Assembly: GCA_944381615.1 (NCBI GenBank)
Contig: CALWLT010000014.1
Span: forward strand, 1 to 60,495
Source of the DNA: an uncultured Lachnospiraceae bacterium
Lineage (GTDB): Bacteria > Bacillota > Clostridia > Lachnospirales > Lachnospiraceae
DNA length: 60,495 nucleotides
Direction: 5' to 3'
Shown here: in pieces, positions 54,889 to 60,495 of the stretch
Numbering within the stretch: the stretch's first letter is position 1
Layout of the letters: each line of letters starts with the position of its first letter
Translations under genes and position numbers: made by a program
The notes under the pieces: generated by a model
Told to the model about the DNA's origin: nothing
Seen by the model: the letters and a program-made list of their open reading frames with translations, nothing else
Databases searched by the model: none

Positions 54889-56040
54889 ATGAGTATCAAC
54901 GCATTATTGGATGAATTTAAAGGTAAAGCTGCGACTCCCAAGCAGCAGCTTGCAGAATATAAAGCGCAGGGTAAGAAGGTCATCGGCGTTCTGCCGTACT
55001 TTGCCCCCGAAGAGCTGGTGTATGCCGCCGGCATGGTTCCCATGGGAATCTGGGGATCCAACACCAAGACGATCAGCCGCGCCAAGGAGTACTGCGCGAC
55101 CTTCTACTGCACCATCGCCCAGCTGGCGCTGGAGATGCTGCTGGACGGTACCATGGACGGCCTGGACGGCATTATCACGCCGACCATCTGCGACACGCTG
55201 CGTCCCATGAGCCAGAACTACCGCGTTTCCATGGGCGACAAGATGAAGGTTATCTTCCTGGCCCATCCGCAGAACCGTTTTGAGGACTTCGGCCTTCAGT
55301 TCTGCGTGGATCAGTACAACCACGTAAAAGCGGATCTGGAAGAGGTCTGCGGCCACAAGATTGAGGATGCCGCGATTCAGGATGCCATCCGTGTATACAA
55401 TAAGAGCCGCGCGGCCCGCCGGGAATTCGTCAAGCTGGCGAGCGAGCACTGCGACGTGATCACGCCTACGCTGCGTTCCGCAGTTCTGAAAGCGTTCTTC
55501 TTCATGGAGAAACCGGCTTATACGGCGAAGCTGGAAGAGCTGAATGCAGAGCTGAAGAAGCTGCCTGTCTGTGACTGGCAGGGGACGAAGGTGGTTACCT
55601 CCGGTATCATCTGCGACAATCCGAAGCTGCTGGAGATCTTCGAGGAGAATCACATTGCCATCGCGGCCGATGATGTGGCGCACGAGAGCCGCGCGTTCCG
55701 CGTAGACGCTCCCGAGGATGAGAAGGATCCGGTCATGGCTCTGGCGAAGCAGTTTGCCAACCAGGATTATGACGTACTTCTCTACGATCCGAAGTCTTCC
55801 GAGAACCGCCGTGCCGATTTCGTGGTAAATATGGTAAAAGAGAGCGGCGCGCAGGGACTGGTGCTGTTCATGCAGCAGTTCTGCGACCCGGAGGAGATGG
55901 AGTATCCGTACCTGAAGAAGGCGTTAAACGACGCCGGAATCCCGCACATCAAGCTGGGTATCGATCAGCAGATGCGCGATTTCGGACAGGCCAGCACGGC
56001 CATCCAGGCGTTCGCCGATGTGCTTGAGCTGCAGAAATAA
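54889..56040 (+). CDS. hgdB: 2-hydroxyglutaryl-CoA dehydratase subunit B
   Basis: 383 aa. KVIGVLPYFAPEELVYAAGMVPMGIWG, CATFYCTIAQLALEMLL, GIITPTICDTLRPMSQNYR, SGIICDNPKLLEIFEEN and LVLFMQQFCDPEEMEYPYLKKAL are 2-hydroxyacyl-CoA dehydratase motifs, with Cys residues for a [4Fe-4S] cluster. Last gene of the cluster; a strong terminator follows 120 bp later. Confidence 0.95.
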   Translation: MSINALLDEFKGKAATPKQQLAEYKAQGKKVIGVLPYFAPEELVYAAGMVPMGIWGSNTKTISRAKEYCATFYCTIAQLALEMLLDGTMDGLDGIITPTICDTLRPMSQNYRVSMGDKMKVIFLAHPQNRFEDFGLQFCVDQYNHVKADLEEVCGHKIEDAAIQDAIRVYNKSRAARREFVKLASEHCDVITPTLRSAVLKAFFFMEKPAYTAKLEELNAELKKLPVCDWQGTKVVTSGIICDNPKLLEIFEENHIAIAADDVAHESRAFRVDAPEDEKDPVMALAKQFANQDYDVLLYDPKSSENRRADFVVNMVKESGAQGLVLFMQQFCDPEEMEYPYLKKALNDAGIPHIKLGIDQQMRDFGQASTAIQAFADVLELQK

Positions 56041-56162
56041 AGCGGCGAAAGAGGAGAGCCGGATCAGCGGAAAACGAAGCCCGGCAGAGTGCGGGCTCTG
56101 ACAGAGCGAGGATCTGGCAGAAAGCAGGATGAACAGAACATAAAATTCAGGATGATAAAAAG

Positions 56163-56205
56163 CGGCGGCAGGAAGAATTTCTTCCTGCCGCCGAACTTGT
56201 TTTCA
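56163..56205. terminator. terminator between hgdB and the convergent minus-strand genes
   Basis: A 13-bp perfect stem cggcggcaggaag (56163-56175) / cttcctgccgccg (56181-56193), preceded by an A-run and followed by aacttgtttt; it can serve both directions. Confidence 0.82.
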
Positions 56206-56240
56206 GATAAGAGAAAATCCGGTTTGCCTGCCTTTGGGCG

Positions 56241-57014
56241 TCAGCCTTCGCGTCTCCAGGAGCTGTCGGGGCTTTCCTTCGGATATTCGTAAACCGGCTT
56301 TTCATCTCCGCCGCCGTCCGGATTGGCCTCTGCCGCAGGGCCGGAGGGCGAATCATCGGATTCATCTTCCGAAGAAGCAGAGCTGCCGCCGGAAGAGCTG
56401 CCGTCCGATGAGCTTTGATTGGAAGAGGTGCTGCGGAAGGTATCATGGGCGTCCGTATCCTCCTCGTCGCTGATCACGCCGTCGGATTCTACTGTGTAGC
56501 GGACGCCGTCCAGGACAAAATCCCGCGTCCGCAGCGCGCCGGAAGCGGTAAAGTAGTAATCGTCGCCGTCGATTTCCAGAAAACCGGTCGCCATGACGCC
56601 GTTTTCATCAAAATAATAGCGCTCGCCGGAGATTTTACGCCACTGAGAGGTCAGCGCACGGCCGTTTACAAAGTAGCGCCACACGCCGCCGGACTGCTGC
56701 CAGCCGGAAACGGCCTGCGTCTGGACGACGCCGTCCACGACCCAGGCGCCGTTTGCATCCACGGTACAGAGATCGGGGGTTACGGTCCCCGTCAGGAGCC
56801 AGCCCGCCGCGTCGAAGTAATAGCACTCGGCCGTGCCGTCGCTGTTGCCGTCGATCCATTTCCACCCGGAAGAAGCCCAGGTGCCGTCCTCATTGTCATA
56901 CCACCAGCGCCCGGCGTTCGTGCCTTCGCCCTGCTTCCAGACGCCCGCCATGGAAGGAAAGGCGGCTGAGAGGGACAGAAGAAGCGCGGCGGTAACCAGA
57001 AACTGTTTTTTCAT
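56241..57014 (-). CDS. secreted protein with cell-wall-binding (choline-binding-like) repeats
   Basis: 257 aa. Signal peptide (KKQFLVTAALLLSLSAAFPSMA), then five or so Trp/Tyr/Gly repeats of the cell-wall/choline-binding type (GRWWYDNEDGTWASSGWKWID, ECYYFDAAGWLLTG, VWRYFVNGRALTSQWRKI, RYYFDENGVMATGFLEI, DYYFTASGALRT). After residue 190 comes a Ser/Asp/Glu-rich disordered tail. No catalytic domain and no LPXTG. It probably coats or decorates the wall. Start at 57014 fits aaggagc. Confidence 0.83.
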   Translation of the reverse strand: MKKQFLVTAALLLSLSAAFPSMAGVWKQGEGTNAGRWWYDNEDGTWASSGWKWIDGNSDGTAECYYFDAAGWLLTGTVTPDLCTVDANGAWVVDGVVQTQAVSGWQQSGGVWRYFVNGRALTSQWRKISGERYYFDENGVMATGFLEIDGDDYYFTASGALRTRDFVLDGVRYTVESDGVISDEEDTDAHDTFRSTSSNQSSSDGSSSGGSSASSEDESDDSPSGPAAEANPDGGGDEKPVYEYPKESPDSSWRREG

Positions 57015-57098
57015 CAAATGCAAGCTCCTTTTCTTGTCTGTCAAATTGTCGGAATTTTTCTGTCTGTGCCGGCCGGATTGCCGTATGGTTCCGGCTGG

Positions 57099-57863
57099 TC
57101 AGTCTTTTTTCTTGAATGTGTGCCCCATATAATAGGAGAGCTCGGCAGCGCTGTGCTTTACCTGTTCTTTCATATGCTCCAGGTGCTGGTCGTCCGCGAT
57201 GCGCGAGTAGGGGGCGATGATGCCGACGGAGGCGGCGATACGGCCGGTAATGCCGAAGATAGGCGCGCCGATGCCGACGGCGTCGTGAACGTATTCGCCG
57301 TGTGAGACGGCGATGCCGTGTTCCCGGATGGTTTTCAGCTCGGCCGCCAGGGCGTTCCGGCTGATCTGGGGAAAGGCTTCCGGCCGATCCAGCCGGGTGT
57401 CAAGATAGTATGTAATATACTCCTCGCTCTGATAGGCAAGGAGCACCTTGCGGATTGCGCCGCAGTGCAGATCCATCTCATATCCGAACTCCTCGACGAC
57501 CTTGAGATGGTTGGGGCCGTCCATCTTATCGAGCACCAGCCCCTTGTCGCCTACCTGGATGACCAGATAGGAGTCCTCTCTGGTGTTATAGGAGAGATTC
57601 TTCAGGATCGGCAGAGCCGCTTCCTGAATCCGGACATTGTTGGCTGCGGACCGCCCCAGAGAAATCAGGGCGGGCCCCAGCTGGTAGGTGTGTGCCTGTT
57701 CATCCCGAATGACATATTTTTTCTCACAGAAGGTCTGAAGAATCCGGTGGATGGTACTGGGCGGAAGCCCTGTCGATTCGGACAGCTCCGCGATGGAATA
57801 CTTGTGGGTCGTCTCTTTCAGGAGCTCTAAAAGCTCCAGGGAACGGAGAAGGCTCTGTATCAT
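57099..57863 (-). CDS. IclR family transcriptional regulator
   Basis: 254 aa. N-terminal winged helix (LELLELLKETTHKYSIAELSESTGLPPSTIHRILQTF) and C-terminal effector domain (GYEMDLHCGAIRKVLLAYQSEEYI, GIAVSHGEYVHDAVGIGAPIFG, ASVGIIAPYSRI). It senses a small organic acid by family. The convergent hydroxyglutarate cluster lies 1 kb away and may be a target, but no operator is evident. Ribosome site ggagg. Confidence 0.92.
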   Translation of the reverse strand: MIQSLLRSLELLELLKETTHKYSIAELSESTGLPPSTIHRILQTFCEKKYVIRDEQAHTYQLGPALISLGRSAANNVRIQEAALPILKNLSYNTREDSYLVIQVGDKGLVLDKMDGPNHLKVVEEFGYEMDLHCGAIRKVLLAYQSEEYITYYLDTRLDRPEAFPQISRNALAAELKTIREHGIAVSHGEYVHDAVGIGAPIFGITGRIAASVGIIAPYSRIADDQHLEHMKEQVKHSAAELSYYMGHTFKKKD

Positions 57864-57878
57864 TCGGTTCCTCCCTGC

Positions 57879-58328
57879 TTAATCGGTAATTTCTTCAACC
57901 GTGACAGTCGTGTCGGCTGCGGGAGTGCTGGAAGGTTTGTCATGTTCGGTCGTCTCATCCCCGTCTGCGCCGTCGTCAGAAGAAGTCTCCTGAGCCACAG
58001 CTGCGGCGTTGTCCTGTTTCGCAAAAGATCCGTCAGAAGCGCCGCCTTCGTCCGCGCTGTCCGCGCCGCCGGCTTCGGCATCGTCCGCCTCCGCGTGGGC
58101 CGGATCCTGCTTTTCCGGAGTCAGGGAAACGTAGCTTCGCTGCGCGCCCGGCTCCTTCTTTTCTTCTTCCGCGTGATCGAAATCGTCGAAATCATCCTCG
58201 AAATCATGGAAGTCTTCGTCCAGTTCTTTATGAAATGATTTGTACTGCAAAAAATAGGAAATGCCCGCGGCAGCGGCGCCGGCAACGGCCGCGAAGGTCA
58301 GAAGCCTTCCGAGATATTTTTTTGCCAT
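57879..58328 (-). CDS. acidic membrane-anchored protein of unknown function
   Basis: 149 aa. A single N-terminal hydrophobic segment (LLTFAAVAGAAAAGISYFL) followed by a strongly acidic stretch (DEDFHDFEDDFDDFDHAEEE) and an Ala/Asp/Thr-rich disordered tail ending TVTVEEITD. No lipobox. Strong ribosome site aaaggag. Cotranscribed with the IclR gene (15-bp gap). Its start faces the invertible segment, whose promoter in the present orientation reads toward it. Confidence 0.65.
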   Translation of the reverse strand: MAKKYLGRLLTFAAVAGAAAAGISYFLQYKSFHKELDEDFHDFEDDFDDFDHAEEEKKEPGAQRSYVSLTPEKQDPAHAEADDAEAGGADSADEGGASDGSFAKQDNAAAVAQETSSDDGADGDETTEHDKPSSTPAADTTVTVEEITD

Positions 58329-58415
58329 AGTCGTAACTCCTTTCGATAGTTATATCTATTGTAATACGGATCTCTTAAAAAATAAAGGGATTCTTGGGAA
58401 AAATGCGGGGCCGGA

Positions 58416-58499
58416 GCGGGAAAATGCAGCGGTAAAGCGGGAAAATACAGCGGTAAAGCGGGAAAATACAGCGGCGAAACGGGAAAATGCGGGGCCGGG
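58416..58499. repeat. tandem 21-bp repeat, four copies
   Basis: gcgggaaaatacagcggtaaa-type units at 58416-58436, 58437-58457, 58458-58478 and a diverged copy to 58499, between the acidic-protein gene and the left inverted site. Translated on the + strand it reads KRENTAV heptads, but no ribosome site or start supports coding. Confidence 0.85.
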
Positions 58500-58550
58500 A
58501 GAAGAAAAACAGAGGTCCGGATGCGAAAACGGCGGGAAAATCAGTCTCTT

Positions 58551-58577
58551 TTTCGTGGAATACTTAATTCTAAGAAA
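58551..58577 (+). repeat. left recombination site of an invertible segment
   Basis: 27-bp dyad: arm tttcgtggaa, 7-bp core TACTTAA (58561-58567), arm ttctaagaaa. It matches the reverse complement of the right site at 25 of 27 positions; the two differences are at 58557 and 58573. Confidence 0.85.
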
Positions 58578-58791
58578 TTTTAATTTATTATACTACGGTT
58601 ATTCGACCATTTCAATAGAAGTTTCTGTCAAAAATGCTTTAGGATTTTCTTAACATTTCATTTTTACAATATTTAATTTCATTGAAATGAATTTTTTGGG
58701 GCATGCATTCGGACATATCACATGTAGAACGGAATCGTTTGCATGAAAACCGGAAAATTTGCCCGGGATCGCGGCGCCTTCTTTCGTAGAA
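58568..58791. mobile_element. invertible DNA segment (phase-variable promoter)
   Basis: The 224 bp between the two cores are AT-rich on the left half, contain no gene, and carry one clear promoter on the minus strand. Inverted sites with exactly complementary 7-bp cores are the geometry for inversion by a tyrosine (Xer/RecV-like) recombinase. No recombinase gene is seen in the window. Confidence 0.78.
58587..58615 (-). promoter_or_regulatory. promoter inside the invertible segment, now pointing left
   Basis: On the minus strand: TTGAAA (58615-58610), 17-bp spacer, TATAAT (58592-58587). In the sequenced orientation it reads away from the polysaccharide genes (OFF). After inversion it would lie near 58767-58772 (-10) and read toward the antiterminator genes (ON). 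Confidence 0.75.
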
Positions 58792-58808
58792 TTAAGTATT
58801 CTACGAAA
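58782..58808 (+). repeat. right recombination site of the invertible segment
   Basis: 27-bp perfect dyad: arm TTTCGTAGAA (58782-58791), 7-bp core TTAAGTA, arm TTCTACGAAA (58799-58808). The core is the exact reverse complement of the left core. Confidence 0.88.
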
Positions 58809-58892
58809 TTTTCTGCGGGAAGACGGTTGGTCAGAAGAAGAGAGACGGGCTGCAGACCGGAAGGAGAACGCATTGACGGGAGGTGGAACCGG

Positions 58893-59501
58893 ATGGAGCG
58901 CTGGTATGTGCTGAAAACCAGGGAGGGCCGGGAGGAACAGGCGGCGGCTCTGCTCGCACGCGCCTGCGGCCGGCAGCTGTGGAATCAGGTTCGTGTTTTG
59001 AAAAAACGCAGGGTTTTTCGCTCCGGCGGCGCGCTTCATCTGCTCGACGGCGTACTGTTTCCCGGTTATGTATTCGTGCAGACTGCGTGTCCGGAGGCAT
59101 TGTCCCGGGCGCTGGCGCGTTCGCGGGAATTTCCGCAGATGGTGTGCCAGGCGGAAAGAAGCGCGGTGCTTGCGCCGGTAGAGGCGGCCGATCTGGCGTT
59201 TCTTCAGTCTGTCTGCGGGAAGGAGCTGGCGCATCCGATGGATGTGACCCGCCTTGTCCTGACGGCGGACGGCCGGATCGAGCGGGCGGAGGGGATTCTG
59301 GGCCGCTATCTGGATCATCTGGTCCGGCTGAATCTGCACAGGCGTTTTGCCGTGGCCAGGGTGGCGCTGTTTAACCGCTCGCAGGACGTGCTGTTCGGGA
59401 TTATCCTGAATCAGGATCGCCTTGAAAAAGCAGAGAGCGCGGCATGTCCGGGAAGCGCAGGTTTGCGGACAGAACAGCGGAAGCAGCGTCAGCAACTGTA
59501 A
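58893..59501 (+). CDS. specialised NusG paralogue (LoaP/UpxY-like antiterminator) 1
   Basis: 202 aa. NusG N-terminal domain (RWYVLKTREGREEQAAALLAR, FRSGGALHLLDGVLFPGYVFVQTA) and a KOW-like C-terminal domain (GILGRYLDHLVRLNLHRRFAVARVALFN). Such paralogues ride on RNA polymerase and let it read through terminators in polysaccharide or antibiotic operons. Start at 58893 with gggaggtgg. First gene to the right of the invertible promoter. An intrinsic terminator follows it. Confidence 0.83.
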   Translation: MERWYVLKTREGREEQAAALLARACGRQLWNQVRVLKKRRVFRSGGALHLLDGVLFPGYVFVQTACPEALSRALARSREFPQMVCQAERSAVLAPVEAADLAFLQSVCGKELAHPMDVTRLVLTADGRIERAEGILGRYLDHLVRLNLHRRFAVARVALFNRSQDVLFGIILNQDRLEKAESAACPGSAGLRTEQRKQRQQL

Positions 59502-59610
59502 GGGAAAGAAGGAACAAGCATGCCGAGTATCCGTGTGTGATCTTATGTCATGGGCGGAAGAAAGGCAGAACAGAGGAAAAAGGCAGGAAGCCGGGAAGGA
59601 AGCGGCAGAA

Positions 59611-59651
59611 AGGGAACACAGATCGGAGGATTGCTCTGTTCCCTGTTTTTT
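59611..59651 (+). terminator. intrinsic terminator between the two antiterminator genes
   Basis: agggaaca (59611-59618) / tgttccct (59637-59644), loop about 18 nt with extra pairing, then g and six T (59646-59651). It would stop RNA polymerase before the second antiterminator unless it is modified. Confidence 0.75.
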
Positions 59652-59712
59652 GCGGCCGCGGTTATTCCGGAATGGCGAAGCCTGCCTTTTTTGTCGTATA
59701 AAAGGAGAACGC

Positions 59713-60306
59713 ATGTGGTATGTAGTGCGCACGATAACCGGTCAGGAGGACAAGCTGCTGACCAGCATCAGCCGTGTGCTGAACGGCGCGGACTATGAGC
59801 GCTGTTTTGTGATCCGGCGGGAAGGCGTCTGGAGGATTGAGGGAACGTATCGGACGTATGTACGCCCTGCATTTCCCTCTTATGTATTTGTTGAAACAGC
59901 GACGCCGGAGGAATTTTTCTTGTCGTTAAAACGGGTGCCGCGCCTCTCCCGTCTTCTGCGCAACGACTGTGAATTCTGGACGGTAAGCGCGGAGGAACAG
60001 GCGCTTCTGGAGCGGATGACGGCCGGCGGCGGCGATCTGATTCGCCGTTCGCCGGTGTGGCTGGACGCCGGGGACAATATCGTCCGGGCCGGCGGCGCGC
60101 TGGCGGAATTTACGGATCGGATTGTGCGCAAACGCCTGCGCAAGCGCTGTGTTGTCGTGGAAATCCCCTTCCTGGGCGGGATGCGGCGGGTTGAGATGGG
60201 GATTCGGATCGCGGGGCGGGAGAGCGGAGAGATCAAAGAGGAAGGACGGCAGGAGCCGGCAGAACATTTCTGTGAGACAGGAACTGATAAAAGGGGCCGG
60301 AAATAG
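59713..60306 (+). CDS. specialised NusG paralogue (LoaP-like antiterminator) 2
   Basis: 197 aa. N-terminal NGN domain (WYVVRTITGQEDKLLTSISRVL, RTYVRPAFPSYVFVETATPEEFF) and KOW-like region (GALAEFTDRIVRKRLRKRCVVVEIPFLGGMRRVEMGIRI). Same family as the preceding gene but strongly diverged, so not a recent duplicate. Ribosome site aaaggagaa. The sugar-transferase gene begins 4 bp after its stop, tying it to the polysaccharide operon. Confidence 0.85.
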   Translation: MWYVVRTITGQEDKLLTSISRVLNGADYERCFVIRREGVWRIEGTYRTYVRPAFPSYVFVETATPEEFFLSLKRVPRLSRLLRNDCEFWTVSAEEQALLERMTAGGGDLIRRSPVWLDAGDNIVRAGGALAEFTDRIVRKRLRKRCVVVEIPFLGGMRRVEMGIRIAGRESGEIKEEGRQEPAEHFCETGTDKRGRK

Positions 60307-60310
60307 AACA

Positions 60311-60495
60311 ATGAACAGTTACAGAAGGATAAAACGGGGACTGGATGTGATGCTGGCCGGGACGGGCCTGCTCCTCCTTTCCCCTCTTTTTTTATGCCTG
60401 ACGGCGGCAATCAAACTCGATTCGCCGGGGCCCGTCTTCTTTAAACAGAAGCGGGTGGGCATTCACAAAACATACTTTGAGATCCTGAAATTCCG
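60311..60495 (+). CDS. sugar transferase initiating polysaccharide synthesis (partial, cut by window end)
   Basis: First 61 residues visible. KRGLDVMLAGTGLLLLSPLFLCLTAAIKLDSPGPVFFKQKRVGIH is the conserved start of bacterial undecaprenyl-phosphate sugar-1-phosphate transferases (WcaJ/PglC type): one membrane (re-entrant) helix, then the DSPGPVFFKQ/RxRVG motif. It loads the first sugar on the lipid carrier for capsule, exopolysaccharide or glycan synthesis. The short N-terminus suggests the compact about 200-aa form. Confidence 0.9.
   Translation, partial: MNSYRRIKRGLDVMLAGTGLLLLSPLFLCLTAAIKLDSPGPVFFKQKRVGIHKTYFEILKF

Noticed and set aside
58261..58653. Frame with KREN heptad repeats near the switch
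   Set aside because: Created by the 21-bp tandem repeat; no start signals and it crosses the left recombination site.

Overview
This window looks like chromosomal DNA of a GC-rich Lachnospiraceae (Clostridium cluster XIVa-type, gut anaerobe). The evidence is the family-typical run hprK-murB-rapZ-whiA, a PfkA variant and a DUF1653/DUF1846/DUF3793/DUF5688/DUF6145 gene set common in that group, a LysRS with a fused tRNA-binding tail, and a complete hydroxyglutarate (glutamate-fermenting) gene cluster. I cannot name a genus. The first 4 kb is clearly more AT-rich than the rest.

Layout. 1-4031: accessory island made of a Phd/RelE-type toxin-antitoxin pair, an orphan 90-codon 5' copy of uvrB, a broken RhuM gene, and a DUF3990 (ADP-ribosyltransferase fold) - unknown 145-aa protein - NADAR module, ending exactly at intact uvrB. 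4032-15000: uvrB, a split threonine/serine exporter, DUF5688, a candidate 0.38-kb structured RNA with a perfect promoter, a radical-SAM protein, hypoxanthine-DNA glycosylase, ftsH and DUF1846. 15-27 kb: glycoside-hydrolase-like lipoprotein, DUF1653, uvrC, hprK, murB, rapZ, whiA, a Crh-like HPr with Glu at position 15, and dnaE. 27-39 kb: pfkA, dusB, greA, lysS, an NlpC/P60 hydrolase, and an operon of THUMP methyltransferase, C1-family peptidase, rdgB and a phosphoesterase. 39-45 kb: an Arg-His-Gln-Lys tRNA operon, a putative iron-repressed DUF3793-flavodoxin operon with two DtxR-like boxes, azlCD, ldh and glnS. 45.4-56 kb: the genes that turn (R)-2-hydroxyglutarate into crotonyl-CoA while pumping sodium (gcdD, two gcdC, gcdB, gctAB, gcdA, hgdC, hgdAB), starting from a single strong promoter with a structured leader. 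56-58.3 kb (minus strand): secreted cell-wall-binding-repeat protein, IclR regulator, acidic membrane-anchored protein.

58.5 kb to the end is the most striking part. Two 27-bp dyad sites (58551-58577 and 58782-58808), inverted relative to each other and with 7-bp cores that are exact reverse complements, flank about 0.2 kb carrying a minus-strand promoter. To the right lie two consecutive NusG/LoaP-like antiterminators with an intrinsic terminator between them, then the first gene of a polysaccharide locus (sugar transferase, cut by the window end). The layout reads as an invertible promoter, captured here pointing away (OFF), feeding an antitermination-controlled surface polysaccharide operon.

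Other themes are the cassette-like duplication at the 5' end of uvrB, and many short tandem repeats, both intergenic (21, 25 and 43 bp units) and as repeat-encoded tails of housekeeping proteins (FtsH, UvrC, DUF1653 protein, lipoprotein, biotin carriers). All assignments come from reading the sequence; no database search was run.
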